Assembly (NCBI RefSeq): GCF_000426305.1
Contig: NZ_AUFC01000002.1
Coordinates: 229,862-293,861 of the forward strand
Direction: 5' to 3'
From: Anaerovorax odorimutans DSM 5092
GTDB taxonomy: Bacteria > Bacillota > Clostridia > Peptostreptococcales > Anaerovoracaceae
DNA: 64,000 nucleotides
Numbering within the stretch: the stretch's first letter is position 1; each line of letters begins with the position of its first letter. The notes beneath the pieces were generated by a model. It did not search any database and had not been told where the DNA came from. It saw nothing but the letters and a program-made list of their open reading frames with translations. Both the position numbers and the translations under genes were made by a program. Below are positions 16,178-26,183 of this stretch, piece after piece.

Positions 16178-16206
16178 TTGTGTATTTACCATATTTCTGA
16201 TATACT
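16178..16206 (+). promoter_or_regulatory. promoter of the asp23-nusB operon
   Basis: TTGTGT (16178-16183), 17-base spacer, TATACT (16201-16206), 18 bases before the asp23-family ATG. No hairpin interrupts the genes from here to mutS/mutL, so it may drive a long housekeeping transcript. Confidence 0.5.
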
Positions 16207-16223
16207 TATTGAGAGGTGATTAG

Positions 16224-16589
16224 ATGAGTATAGATACGGAAGAAAAACTAGGTACTCTAAAAATATCCGATGAAGTAATTGCTCTATGTACTATGAATGC
16301 AACACTGAAAACAGAAGGAATTTCAGCATTAAGCGGAGGTATTGGCGGCAGTTTTTCTAAAAATATTTTAGGGAAAGATCCTCTATATAAAGGTATAAAA
16401 GTATCTCAAGCTGAAGATGGTATAATTATAGATATACATGTTATTGTTACTTATGGTTTTAAAATTCCACAAGTTGCATGGGATGTACAAGAAAACGTTA
16501 AAAAGGAAGTTGAGCTTATGACTGATGCTGACGTAAAAGCAGTAAATATTCACGTTCAAGGAGTTCACTTTTTAGAAGAGGAGGACTAG
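16224..16589 (+). CDS. Asp23/Gls24 family (YqhY-like) protein
   Basis: Soluble protein of 121 residues in the Asp23 family, with the typical GTLKISDEVIA start and HVIVTYGFKIPQVAWDVQENVK core. In Bacillus the equivalent yqhY also sits upstream of nusB and is linked to acetyl-CoA carboxylase control and envelope homeostasis; the exact role here is inferred. GAGAGGTG is a good ribosome site; its stop lies three bases before nusB. Confidence 0.9.
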   Translation: MSIDTEEKLGTLKISDEVIALCTMNATLKTEGISALSGGIGGSFSKNILGKDPLYKGIKVSQAEDGIIIDIHVIVTYGFKIPQVAWDVQENVKKEVELMTDADVKAVNIHVQGVHFLEEED

Positions 16590-16592
16590 AGC

Positions 16593-16997
16593 ATGAGAAG
16601 AAAAGAAGCAAGAGAGCTATTTATGCAGCTCCTGTTTCAGATGGAAGTGCAAAAAAATTACTGTCAGGAAGAAAAAGAAACATATATTAAAAAATATATG
16701 GAAAAATCCAGTCAACTTAATTATTTTAATCGATTATATGATTGCACAATAAACCATCTTTCAGAAATTGATGAAAAATTAGATGAATACAGTAATAGTT
16801 GGAAGACAAGCCGTATGGCAAAGGTAGATCTAGCAATTTTAAGATTATCTGCAGCAGAAATCTTATATTTTGAAGATATACCAGACAGCGTAGCAATTAA
16901 CGAAGCCGTAGATTTAGCAAAAAAATTTGGCGGAGATGATTCAAGTAAATTTATAAACGGAATTTTAGGTAAACTTTTAAAGGAAAAAGATGCATAA
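16593..16997 (+). CDS. nusB: transcription antitermination factor NusB
   Basis: RNA-binding protein of 134 residues, partner of NusE (S10) in rRNA antitermination. [16 protein letters not shown] at the start and [19 protein letters not shown] near 100 are characteristic. GAGGAGG for its start is inside the preceding gene, and its end overlaps the next gene by eight bases, showing tight coupling. Confidence 0.96.
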   Translation: MRRKEARELFMQLLFQMEVQKNYCQEEKETYIKKYMEKSSQLNYFNRLYDCTINHLSEIDEKLDEYSNSWKTSRMAKVDLAILRLSAAEILYFEDIPDSVAINEAVDLAKKFGGDDSSKFINGILGKLLKEKDA

Positions 16998-17964
16998 TGA
17001 AAATTATATTCTAGGAATTGATACTAGTAATTATACGACTTCTCTAGCAGTTACAAATAAATTGGGAGAAATCGTCATAGATTATCGAAAACCATTAATT
17101 GTAAAGCAGGGCGAAAGAGGGCTTCGGCAATCATACGCCCTTTTTCAGCATATGGAAAATTTACCAAATATGATTTTAGAATTGTTTAATAAAATAGATA
17201 AAAATAAAATTGCAGCTGTTTCTGTCTCTGATAAACCAAGACCATTAAAGGATTCATATATGCCCGTATTTCTTTGTGGTGTAAATTACGGAAAAATTAT
17301 TGCTGCAAGTTTAAGTATACCTTTTTTTAAATTTTCTCATCAAGAAGGACATTTGCAGGCTATTAAAAATTATAGTCCCTTAAATGGGTCAAATAAATTT
17401 TTAGCATATCATCTTTCAGGTGGAACTTGTGAGCTTTTAAAAGTATCCATGCTTGGAAATAATTTTGATAAAATTGAAATTATTGGAGGTTCTAAAGATA
17501 TTTCTTTTGGTCAGCTTATCGATAGAGTGGGAGTAGCAATGGGATTTTCATTTCCTGCGGGAAAAGCATTAGATGAAAAAGCCTTAAAATATAAAAGTCA
17601 ATTGTTAATTGATAATACAAAACAAAATAAAATACTGTCTCCAATAGCTTTAAACGGACTTTATATCAATTTATCTGGAATAGAAACTCAATGCCAAAGA
17701 AATATTGATAATTCAATACTTTCATTTGAATTATTTACTAAAATTTCAAATTGTCTTTGTAAACTTTCGGAAAAAGCAGTAAAAGAAACAGGTATAAATC
17801 AAATCATGTTTGCAGGAGGGGTTTCCGCCAGTAAATTTATTAAAGAAGAAATTGAAAAATATTTTAATAATAAAAAAATAACTTTAGCGTTTGGAAATCC
17901 AAAGCTGTCATCAGATAATGCTGTTGGGATATCTCTTCTTGGAGGAAAATCATTATGGCAATAA
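16990..17964 (+). CDS. TsaD/Kae1-family paralogue
   Basis: ASKHA-fold protein of 324 residues related to TsaD, the tRNA t6A37 threonylcarbamoyl transferase. [10 protein letters not shown] at 9-18 and the metal-binding HQEGH at 117-121 are kept, as is FAGGVSAS near 276. Sequence around these is divergent, and this nusB-xseA position is known in Clostridia for a second TsaD-like protein, so it is probably not the main TsaD. Start ATG overlaps nusB; its end overlaps xseA by ten bases. Function beyond the fold is unknown. Confidence 0.75.
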   Translation: MHNENYILGIDTSNYTTSLAVTNKLGEIVIDYRKPLIVKQGERGLRQSYALFQHMENLPNMILELFNKIDKNKIAAVSVSDKPRPLKDSYMPVFLCGVNYGKIIAASLSIPFFKFSHQEGHLQAIKNYSPLNGSNKFLAYHLSGGTCELLKVSMLGNNFDKIEIIGGSKDISFGQLIDRVGVAMGFSFPAGKALDEKALKYKSQLLIDNTKQNKILSPIALNGLYINLSGIETQCQRNIDNSILSFELFTKISNCLCKLSEKAVKETGINQIMFAGGVSASKFIKEEIEKYFNNKKITLAFGNPKLSSDNAVGISLLGGKSLWQ

Positions 17965-19166
17965 AACCAATAAAAGTTTCACAACTAAATGGATATATAA
18001 AACGAGTACTTCAATCAGATCCTCTATTAGGAAATGTATCTGTTATAGGTGAAATTTCTAACTTAAAATATCATGGAACAGGACATGTATATTTTACATT
18101 AAAAGATGAAAACAGCAAATTAAACTGCTTTCTGCCCTACGAAAATTTAAAAGATATAAGATATGAGCTTTCTGATGGTATGCAAATCACTGTAAATGGG
18201 TATATTTATTTATATGAACGGGGTGGAAGTTATTCACTTAATGTTAGAGATATTATAATAGAAGGTACAGGCAATCTAAGTATAGCTTTTCAAAAACTTA
18301 AAGATAAATTAAAAAAAGAAGGACTCTTTGATGAAAAGCAAAAAAAGAAGATTCCTTTTTTCCCTAAAAAAATTGCCGTCATTACATCAGAAACTGGAGC
18401 AGCAGTACAAGACATTATTAAAATAATAAAAAGTAGAAACAACATAGTAGATGTACTTATTTATCCATGTATTGTACAAGGCCCAAATGCTGCAAAAGAA
18501 ATTTCAAACTCTATAGATGAAGTCAACAGACTTTTTCCTGATATAGATACTATAATTGTAGGTCGTGGCGGTGGCTCAATAGAAGAATTATGGGCTTTTA
18601 ATGAAGAAATTGTTGCAAGAAGCATATTCGCTTCAATTATTCCTGTTATATCTGCGGTAGGACATGAAACAGATTTTACCATATCTGATTTTGCAGCAGA
18701 TGTAAGAGCTGAAACTCCTTCTGCTGCAGCGCAAATGGCAGTACCTGATATAGAAGCTTTAAAACAATATATAAATTCAGAAGTAATGCAACTTAATCAT
18801 AGTATTGAAAATTATATTAAATATTTAGAGATAAAAGTTCAAAGTAATAATATTGAAACTTTAAAAATCAATTTAGAAAATAGAATTAATATCAATATTA
18901 TAAAAGCAGAAAATCTTTATAAGAATTTAGAAAATCTAGTAAAACAGAAATTTAGTAGCTATGAAAGTGTAATAAATAATTATAAAACAACTTTAGATGC
19001 TTTTAATCCTTATAATATTATGGATAGAGGATATGCCGCTGTCACTGATGAAAAAGGAATCCTTGTAAGCAGTATTGCTAAATTGAAAAAAGGAGATTTC
19101 TTAACAGCCAAATTAAAAGATGGTGAAATAGACTGCAAGATTGAGTACATAAGGAGGATAAATTGA
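17955..19166 (+). CDS. xseA: exodeoxyribonuclease VII large subunit
   Basis: Catalytic subunit of exonuclease VII, which degrades single-stranded DNA from both ends. 403 residues: OB-fold N-terminus (about 5-100), catalytic region with IAVITSETGAAVQDI near 136-150, IIVGRGGGSIEELWAFN near 200-216 and AVGHETDFTISDFAADVRAETPSAAA near 235-260, then a coiled coil. Its stop overlaps the xseB start (TGATG). Confidence 0.97.
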   Translation: MAIKPIKVSQLNGYIKRVLQSDPLLGNVSVIGEISNLKYHGTGHVYFTLKDENSKLNCFLPYENLKDIRYELSDGMQITVNGYIYLYERGGSYSLNVRDIIIEGTGNLSIAFQKLKDKLKKEGLFDEKQKKKIPFFPKKIAVITSETGAAVQDIIKIIKSRNNIVDVLIYPCIVQGPNAAKEISNSIDEVNRLFPDIDTIIVGRGGGSIEELWAFNEEIVARSIFASIIPVISAVGHETDFTISDFAADVRAETPSAAAQMAVPDIEALKQYINSEVMQLNHSIENYIKYLEIKVQSNNIETLKINLENRININIIKAENLYKNLENLVKQKFSSYESVINNYKTTLDAFNPYNIMDRGYAAVTDEKGILVSSIAKLKKGDFLTAKLKDGEIDCKIEYIRRIN

Positions 19167-19381
19167 TGGCAATCAAAACAAAAGAAAGCGATGTAAGTAA
19201 TCTTACTTTTGAAGAAGCTTTGGAAAAACTGGAAAAATCCGCTGAAGCTTTAAAAAAGGATGGCTATAGTTTAGAAGATGCAATGAAAAATTTTGAAGAA
19301 GGTATAGAGTATTATAATTACTGCAATAAAATCTTAACTATGGCAAAACAAAAAATAGAGGTTTATAATAAAAATCAATAA
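19166..19381 (+). CDS. xseB: exodeoxyribonuclease VII small subunit
   Basis: Seventy-one residue helical subunit that coats XseA. LTFEEALEKLEKSAEALKK is the family signature. The ATG at 19166 is preferred over an in-frame TTG three bases earlier; AAGGAGG sits seven bases upstream, within the end of xseA. Confidence 0.96.
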   Translation: MAIKTKESDVSNLTFEEALEKLEKSAEALKKDGYSLEDAMKNFEEGIEYYNYCNKILTMAKQKIEVYNKNQ

Positions 19382-19398
19382 GGAGATGATATACCGTA

Positions 19399-20295
19399 AT
19401 GTTAGATAAAGAATTTTTAAGGCTAAAAGATATTATCGAAGATCATATTCTTGATTTTTTGCCTGAAGTTGACCATAAAAGTATTACGTTATACGATGCA
19501 ATGAAATACAGTTTAAAGGCTAACGGAAAAAGAGTTAGACCCGTACTGCTTCTTGCAGCATGTAATTTTTCTGGCGGTAATGAAAGACTTGCATTACCAT
19601 ATGCCTGTGCTATTGAATATATCCATACGTATTCTTTAATACATGATGATTTGCCTGCTATGGATAATGATGATTTAAGAAGAGGTATACCTACAAACCA
19701 TAAAGTTTTTGGTGAAGCTATAGCTATATTAGCAGGTGATGGATTATTAACATCTGCATTTGAAGCTATGAACAAAGATATGCTCTTATATTTCGATAAT
19801 ATAGACAAATTAAAAAGCCGTATAAAAGCAGTATATGAAATATCTAAAGGTTCAGGATGCAGGGGAATGATTGCAGGTCAGATAGCTGATATTGAAGCAG
19901 AAGGAAAACAGTGTTCTACGGAAATGCTAGACTATATTCATTTAAATAAAACATCTGCACTAATAAGTTCAGCAGTAAAAGCAGGAGCTCATTTAGGCGG
20001 AGCTGATAAAGATATGCTTCATGACTTAGATGAATATGCAGAAAATTTAGGCTTAGCTTTTCAAATATGTGATGACATTTTAGATATTGAGGGTAAAGAA
20101 GAAGACATGGGAAAAAAAATTGGTGCTGATAAAGAAAAAAACAAATCTACCTATCCTTCACTTTATGGATTAGAAAATTCCAAGCTTAGAGTTAAAGAAC
20201 TTACTTCTAATGCAATTGCTGTAATGGAACCTTATTATGACAATGCAGAGTTTTTCGTAAACATTGCTGAAGAGTTAGCAGTAAGAATTAAATAA
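19399..20295 (+). CDS. ispA: (2E,6E)-farnesyl diphosphate synthase
   Basis: Polyprenyl synthase of 298 residues that condenses IPP with allylic diphosphates to FPP. First aspartate-rich motif DDLPAMDNDD at 83-92 with RRG following, GKRVRP at 43-48, and second motif QICDDILDIEG near 216-226. Lies between xseB and dxs, the standard exonuclease VII-isoprenoid order. Product chain length (C15 rather than C20) is inferred from context. Confidence 0.95.
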   Translation: MLDKEFLRLKDIIEDHILDFLPEVDHKSITLYDAMKYSLKANGKRVRPVLLLAACNFSGGNERLALPYACAIEYIHTYSLIHDDLPAMDNDDLRRGIPTNHKVFGEAIAILAGDGLLTSAFEAMNKDMLLYFDNIDKLKSRIKAVYEISKGSGCRGMIAGQIADIEAEGKQCSTEMLDYIHLNKTSALISSAVKAGAHLGGADKDMLHDLDEYAENLGLAFQICDDILDIEGKEEDMGKKIGADKEKNKSTYPSLYGLENSKLRVKELTSNAIAVMEPYYDNAEFFVNIAEELAVRIK

Positions 20296-20328
20296 ACTCT
20301 CATTTTGTGCAAGAGGAGAAAATTATAT

Positions 20329-22209
20329 ATGAAAAACAATTTGTTAAGTCATAATTTACCTGATGATCTAAAAAATATGAATGAAAAACAATTAGAGCTA
20401 TTATCTTATGAAATAAGAGATTTTTTACTTGAAAAATTAACTAAAACAGGGGGACATGTTGCATCAAATTTAGGGATAGTTGAGCTTACTATTGCGTTGC
20501 ATACTATCTTCGACAGTCCAAAAGATAAAATTATTTGGGATGTAGGTCATCAGACCTATGTACATAAAATTTTAACTGGGCGAGCTGAAAACTTTGATAA
20601 CCTTCGCATGTTAGGAGGAATGAGCGGCTTTCCTAAAAGAGAAGAAAGCAATCATGATATGTTTGATACCGGTCATAGCAGCAATTCTATTTCTGCAGCA
20701 ATGGGATTTGCGGCTTCTCGAGATTTAAAAGGTGAAGACTATTCTGTCATAGCTGTTATTGGAGATGGAGCATTAACTGGTGGAATAGCCTATGAAGGTT
20801 TAAATAATGCCGGTTCTTCTAAATCAAAAATGATTGTAATATTAAATGATAATGAAATGTCCATATCAAAAAATACAGGAGGGATTTCACAACATTTAGG
20901 AAAACTTCGTGCATCTAAAAGTTATTTGGAATTAAAAAAACAATTAAAGAAAACTTTGAAAAAAATTCCAAAAGTAGGAGACGGAATATATTCTGGTTTA
21001 GAACATTTAAGAGATACTCTTAAATATGCCATTGTTCCTGGAGCAATTTTTGAAGAACTTGGATTTAAATATTTTGGTCCTATAGATGGTCATAATATAC
21101 ATGATTTATTGGAAGCTTTATATGTTGCTAAAATAATGGAAGAACCAGTATTAGTTCATGTTATTACAAAGAAAGGCAAGGGATATAGAAATGCAGAAGT
21201 TAATCCTTCAAAATTTCATGGAATAGGACCTTTTAATTCAGAAACAGGCAATACTTTATCTTCTTCTGCAAATCTTACTTATTCTAATGTATTTGGAAAT
21301 AAACTAATTCAGCTTGCAAAAGAAGATTCCAAAATAGTAGCAATATCAGCTGCTATGATTGACGGCACAGGTCTTAGAAAATTTTCTGACCAGTTTCCTG
21401 ATAGAATTTTTGATGTAGGAATTGCTGAAGCTCATGCGGTTACATTTGCAGCTGGTCTCGCATTAAATGGATTTAAACCGGTAGTCGCAATTTATTCAAC
21501 ATTTCTTCAACGAGCTTATGATGAAATACTTATTGATGTCTGTATGCAGAATTTACCTGTTATTTTTGCCATAGATCGATGTGGTGTAGTAGGAGCAGAT
21601 GGAGAAACTCATCATGGGATATTTGATTTATCCTATCTCAGTCATATGCCTAATATAACTATTCTAGCTCCAAAGGATGGCAGAGAATTAGCAGAAATGC
21701 TTGAATATGCCACTAAAATTGATGGCCCATGTGCTATCAGATATCCAAAAGGAGAAGCAACAAATCATTGTGACGTAATAAAAAAATCTGCCCCAATTGA
21801 TGGAAAGATAGAAGTTATTAATACAGGAAAAGATGTAACTATTATTGCTTTAGGGAATATGGTATCAATAGGAATTGAGGCTTGTAAAAAGATTTCTTTG
21901 CATGGATTAGATGTGGGTCTAGTCAATGCACGCTTTATAAAACCTCTTGATGAAGAAGGAATTTTGGAATTAGCGAATAATACAAAATGTATTATAACAT
22001 TAGAAGATAATATTCTTGAAGGTGGCTTTGGAGATAAAGTTGAAAAGTTATTAATAGAAAAATGTAAAAAAAATATAAAAATAAAAGCCATGGGCTGGTC
22101 AAATCAATTTATTGAACATGGTAGTAATAAGCAATTATTTGAAAAATATGGATTAGATTCTGAAAGTATTGCAGAAAGGGTGTGTGATTTCTTTGAAGGA
22201 AAGGCTTGA
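20329..22209 (+). CDS. dxs: 1-deoxy-D-xylulose-5-phosphate synthase
   Basis: Thiamine-diphosphate enzyme of 626 residues, first step of the MEP isoprenoid pathway from pyruvate and glyceraldehyde-3-phosphate. Visible: GGHVASNLG near 40-48, the ThDP motif region GDGALTGG...NNAG near 151-166, GHNIHDL near 256, and DRCGVVGADGETHHG near 422-436. The ATG at 20329 has AAGAGGAG nine bases upstream; an earlier in-frame TTG overlaps that site. Followed by overlapping tlyA. Confidence 0.97.
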   Translation: MKNNLLSHNLPDDLKNMNEKQLELLSYEIRDFLLEKLTKTGGHVASNLGIVELTIALHTIFDSPKDKIIWDVGHQTYVHKILTGRAENFDNLRMLGGMSGFPKREESNHDMFDTGHSSNSISAAMGFAASRDLKGEDYSVIAVIGDGALTGGIAYEGLNNAGSSKSKMIVILNDNEMSISKNTGGISQHLGKLRASKSYLELKKQLKKTLKKIPKVGDGIYSGLEHLRDTLKYAIVPGAIFEELGFKYFGPIDGHNIHDLLEALYVAKIMEEPVLVHVITKKGKGYRNAEVNPSKFHGIGPFNSETGNTLSSSANLTYSNVFGNKLIQLAKEDSKIVAISAAMIDGTGLRKFSDQFPDRIFDVGIAEAHAVTFAAGLALNGFKPVVAIYSTFLQRAYDEILIDVCMQNLPVIFAIDRCGVVGADGETHHGIFDLSYLSHMPNITILAPKDGRELAEMLEYATKIDGPCAIRYPKGEATNHCDVIKKSAPIDGKIEVINTGKDVTIIALGNMVSIGIEACKKISLHGLDVGLVNARFIKPLDEEGILELANNTKCIITLEDNILEGGFGDKVEKLLIEKCKKNIKIKAMGWSNQFIEHGSNKQLFEKYGLDSESIAERVCDFFEGKA

Positions 22210-22987
22210 TGTTTTATTAGTACAAAAGGGATTTTACCCATCCAGAGAAAAAGCAAAAGGTTCTATTATGGCTGGTCTTGTCTTTGTCAACAATCAAATT
22301 TCAGACAAACCAGGCATGAATATTGATATTGATGCAGAAATTACTGTAAAACAAAATAACTGCCCTTATGTGGGAAGAGGAGGCTTAAAACTTGAAAAAG
22401 CACTGAAAACCTTTAACTTTAAATTAGAAAATATGATTGCTATGGATATAGGTGCATCTACCGGTGGATTTACAGATTGTATGTTACAAAACGGAGCCAT
22501 AAAGGTATATGCCATAGATGTTGGATATGGTCAACTTGATTATAAATTACGAATAGATCCACGTGTTGTTAATATGGAAAAAGAAAACATCAGATATTTA
22601 GATACTGAAAAAATCAAAGATCAAATTGATTTCATTAGTATCGATGTATCGTTTATTTCTTTAAACCTAGTATTTCCTGTGGCTGTTAAGCTTTTATCAG
22701 AAAACGGAGATTTAGTCTGCCTTGTAAAGCCTCAATTTGAAGCAGGCAGAGAGCAAATAGGAAAAAAAGGAATTGTAAGAGATAAAACTGTACATATAGA
22801 AGTAATAAAAAAAGTTATAGGATATGCATACTCTTATGGATTATATCCTAAAGGTTTAACTTTTTCACCAATGACAGGGGCAAAGGGAAATATTGAATAT
22901 TTACTTTACTTAACAAAGCATGAAGATAATGAAACAGAAATCAATATAGAAGATGTAGTGAAAATATCACATGATACATTAAATTAA
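22193..22987 (+). CDS. tlyA: TlyA family rRNA (2'-O) methyltransferase
   Basis: S4 domain (about 1-60, KERLDVLLVQKGFYPSREKAK) followed by an FtsJ-like methyltransferase domain with MDIGASTGGFTDCMLQNGA near 84-102 as the SAM-binding motif and LVCLVKPQFEAGREQIG near 179. TlyA enzymes methylate 16S and/or 23S rRNA; in Bacillus the homologue is YqxC. The start is uncertain: TTG at 22193 gives the usual KERLD beginning, while GTG at 22184 and TTG at 22169 are also in frame. All lie inside the end of dxs, so translation is coupled. Confidence 0.9.
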   Translation: MKERLDVLLVQKGFYPSREKAKGSIMAGLVFVNNQISDKPGMNIDIDAEITVKQNNCPYVGRGGLKLEKALKTFNFKLENMIAMDIGASTGGFTDCMLQNGAIKVYAIDVGYGQLDYKLRIDPRVVNMEKENIRYLDTEKIKDQIDFISIDVSFISLNLVFPVAVKLLSENGDLVCLVKPQFEAGREQIGKKGIVRDKTVHIEVIKKVIGYAYSYGLYPKGLTFSPMTGAKGNIEYLLYLTKHEDNETEINIEDVVKISHDTLN

Positions 22988-23018
22988 TATAAATTATAAA
23001 TTAAAAGAGGTATAAAAT

Positions 23019-25643
23019 ATGCAGTTAACACCAATGATGCAGCAATATATGCAAATCAAAGAGAAACATCAAGATTGTATTTTATTCTTTCGATTAGGTG
23101 ACTTTTATGAAATGTTCTTTGAAGATGCAATTACAGCATCTAAAGAAATGGAAGTAACATTAACTGGTAAAAATTGCGGATTAGAAGAAAAAGCTCCAAT
23201 GTGCGGAGTACCGCACCATTCAGCAGATACATATATTGCAAAACTTGTCAATAAAGGATATAAAGTTGCTATTTGTGAACAAGTGGAAGACCCAGCACTA
23301 GCAAAGGGTATTGTAAAACGTGAAGTTATTCAAATTATAACTCCTGGTACAGTAGTTAGTCAGACCATGCTTAATGAAAAAGAAAATAACTATTTAGCTT
23401 CTGTTTATATTGACGAAAAAGGCGCAGGAATAGCATTTTGTGATGTATCTACAGGAGAATTAAATACAACTGAACTTACCGGTAAACAATTTACGGACAA
23501 GCTATTAAATGAAATTGTTAAAATTAAAGCAAAAGAAGTTATATCTAATGAGAATATTACACTAGATGGAATTTTAGATGATATGAAAATTGCTTCAGAT
23601 GCCTATTTTAACATATTAAATGATAAATATTTTAGTCAAACCAATGCAGAAACAACTATTTTCAGGCAATTTAAGATAAAATCCCTAAAAGGCATAGGTA
23701 TTTTAGAATTTCCTTTAGCAACAAAAGCTTTAGGAGGTTTATTATCTTATTTGTTTGAAACTCAAAAAAATAATTTATCCCAATTGACATATTTAAATGT
23801 ATACGATACAGCTGGACATATGTCTTTAGATAAATCAACTATAAAAAATTTAGAACTGACGGAAACATTATTCGAAAAGAAAATACAAGGTTCACTTTTA
23901 GGCGTTTTAGATAAAACATGCACTGCTATGGGAAGCAGAAAACTAAAACAGTGGCTTAGGGAACCTTTAAACAATATTAATGAAATAAAAGCACGATTAG
24001 ATTCAGTAGAAACATTAACAGGCAATATACTTTTATGTAATAATTTAAAAGAAAGTTTGAAGAAAATATATGATTTAGAAAGGCTGTCAGGAAGAGTTGC
24101 CTGCGGGAATGCAAATGGTAAAGATTTAATTGCCTTAATGAATTCAATTTTTGTTTTATCAGATATCAAAAATGATTTATTAAATTGCGGAGATCCTCTT
24201 TTAGAAGCTTTAGAAAAAGAAATTAATCCTCTAACTGAAATATATGAGCTTATTGATTCTTCAATTGTAAGTGAACCTCCATTTACAATAAAAGAAGGAG
24301 GTCTAATCAAAGAAGGCTATTCTGAAAAGCTTGACGACATTAAACATTCTATAAAGGACGGACAAAACTGGATTGCAAGTTTAGAAACAACAGAAAGAGA
24401 ACGTACAGGTATAAAAAATTTAAAAGTAGGTTTTAACAAAGTATTTGGTTATTATATAGAAGTCACGAAATCATATTTTGACCTAATTCCTGATAATTAT
24501 ATAAGGAAACAAACTCTTTCAAATTGTGAACGCTTTATTACTCCGGAATTAAAGGAAGTAGAAGCTGTAGTTTTAAATGCGGAGACAAAAATAAATCAAC
24601 TGGAATACGAACTGTTTTTAGAAATAAGAAATATTATACAAGGATATATTACTGTCATTCAAAAGACTTCTTCTGCAATTTCAAGTTTGGATGTTTTAAC
24701 TTCATATTCTGAAATAAGCAATAAATTAGGATATGTTAAACCTATTATAGCAGAAAATGATGTTATCCAAATAGAAAAAGGACGTCATCCTGTTATTGAA
24801 GCAACAATAACAGATGGTATTTTTGTTTCTAATGATACATATGTGGATAGAAATGATAGCAGTATGCTTTTAATAACAGGCCCTAATATGGCAGGTAAGT
24901 CTACATATATGCGTCAAACTGCTTTGATTGTATTAATGGCACAGGCAGGTTGTTTTGTACCAGCAGAAAAAGCTACAATTGGTATTGTAGACAGAATCTA
25001 CACAAGAATTGGAGCATCAGATAACCTTGCACAAGGACAAAGTACCTTTTTTGTAGAAATGAGTGAACTGGCATATATTCTAAATACAGCAACAGAGAAA
25101 AGCTTAATTATATTAGATGAAATCGGAAGAGGAACAAGTACATATGATGGCCTTTCTATTGCATGGGCAGTAGTTGAATATCTTTGTAATAAAAACTATA
25201 AAACCAGAACACTCTTTGCTACACATTATCATGAGCTTACAACACTTGAAGGTATCATGAAGGGAATGAAAAATTTAAATGTTGATGTACAAAATCAAGG
25301 AGGCAATATTATCTTTTTACATAAAATTGTTCCGGGAAGTGCAAGTCAAAGTTATGGAATTCATGTGGCAAAACTTGCAGGAGTACCAAGTAGTCTTTTA
25401 AAAGTAGCTGAAGAAAAATTAAAAGAATTAGAAAGTAATAGTGCTAATATTGATTTAGAAAAATATAACAAAAAAACTTCAAAACAAATTAATCAAAATA
25501 ATGATTCTAAACAGATATCTTTTTTTAATTTTGCACCTAATCCTGTTTTAGAAAAATTAAAGTCTCTTGATTTAATGGAAATAACTCCATCAAAAGCTTT
25601 TGAGATTTTAGAGGAATTAAAAAAAGCAGCTGATAAAGAATAA
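23019..25643 (+). CDS. mutS: DNA mismatch repair protein MutS
   Basis: Mismatch-recognition ATPase of 874 residues. The mismatch-binding wedge FRLGDFYEMFFEDA is at about 23-36, Walker A GPNMAGKSTYMRQ near 621, Walker B LIILDEIGRGTSTYDGLS near 700, and TLFATHYHEL near 735. Length is standard. First of mutS-unknown-mutL; AGAGGT is a modest ribosome site. Confidence 0.98.
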   Translation: MQLTPMMQQYMQIKEKHQDCILFFRLGDFYEMFFEDAITASKEMEVTLTGKNCGLEEKAPMCGVPHHSADTYIAKLVNKGYKVAICEQVEDPALAKGIVKREVIQIITPGTVVSQTMLNEKENNYLASVYIDEKGAGIAFCDVSTGELNTTELTGKQFTDKLLNEIVKIKAKEVISNENITLDGILDDMKIASDAYFNILNDKYFSQTNAETTIFRQFKIKSLKGIGILEFPLATKALGGLLSYLFETQKNNLSQLTYLNVYDTAGHMSLDKSTIKNLELTETLFEKKIQGSLLGVLDKTCTAMGSRKLKQWLREPLNNINEIKARLDSVETLTGNILLCNNLKESLKKIYDLERLSGRVACGNANGKDLIALMNSIFVLSDIKNDLLNCGDPLLEALEKEINPLTEIYELIDSSIVSEPPFTIKEGGLIKEGYSEKLDDIKHSIKDGQNWIASLETTERERTGIKNLKVGFNKVFGYYIEVTKSYFDLIPDNYIRKQTLSNCERFITPELKEVEAVVLNAETKINQLEYELFLEIRNIIQGYITVIQKTSSAISSLDVLTSYSEISNKLGYVKPIIAENDVIQIEKGRHPVIEATITDGIFVSNDTYVDRNDSSMLLITGPNMAGKSTYMRQTALIVLMAQAGCFVPAEKATIGIVDRIYTRIGASDNLAQGQSTFFVEMSELAYILNTATEKSLIILDEIGRGTSTYDGLSIAWAVVEYLCNKNYKTRTLFATHYHELTTLEGIMKGMKNLNVDVQNQGGNIIFLHKIVPGSASQSYGIHVAKLAGVPSSLLKVAEEKLKELESNSANIDLEKYNKKTSKQINQNNDSKQISFFNFAPNPVLEKLKSLDLMEITPSKAFEILEELKKAADKE

Positions 25644-25673
25644 GTAATTAAAATTTAAAGGGGGATTGTCGTT

Positions 25674-26159
25674 ATGCCTAAGGATTTTACTATTCCATTA
25701 ACATTAGAAGAAGCCGTAAACAAATTACCTGCAGAAATTTTCAACAAAGGTATATATTCAGGGGAATTAAAAGATAAATATTCTATTAAAACAGAAGAAG
25801 AAAAGGAATGTATTATTCTTTTATATAATAAATCTTTGGGAAATGAATCCGTTACAATAAACGTTACTTTGGATAATTTTTGTGGATATACGAGAGTTCA
25901 TTGTGCTACAAGCGGTATTACGGAAGGAATATTTTCAAATCCGGGAGAAAAGCTTGAAAGAATTGTAGTAAAAGCTCTTGGCGGTGATTTAACCCAATTT
26001 ACAAACGATAGTAATGAAAATCTTTTAATAGATATATCTGAAAAATTGGAAAATAGTGCAGTTGAAATTAAAGAAAAGGCTGAGGGTTTTATTAATACAT
26101 TTTCTTCAAAACTAGATAAAAAGAAAAAAGATAAAGATTTTAAAAAACGTGGACTTTAA
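25674..26159 (+). CDS. 161-residue protein between mutS and mutL, unknown
   Basis: Soluble protein without signal or membrane segments: an alpha/beta domain (about 1-110, with LTLEEAVNKLPAEI, CIILLYNK and TRVHCATSGITEGIFSNPGE) followed by a charged, lysine-rich helical tail ending KKKDKDFKKRGL. The domain pattern is reminiscent of DUF6054-type proteins, a weak recollection only. AAAGGGGG precedes the ATG by nine bases. It lies 30 bases after mutS and 24 before mutL, so it is co-expressed with mismatch repair; whether it acts in repair is unknown. Confidence 0.7.
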   Translation: MPKDFTIPLTLEEAVNKLPAEIFNKGIYSGELKDKYSIKTEEEKECIILLYNKSLGNESVTINVTLDNFCGYTRVHCATSGITEGIFSNPGEKLERIVVKALGGDLTQFTNDSNENLLIDISEKLENSAVEIKEKAEGFINTFSSKLDKKKKDKDFKKRGL

Positions 26160-26183
26160 ACACAAGGGTATAAGGATTTACAT

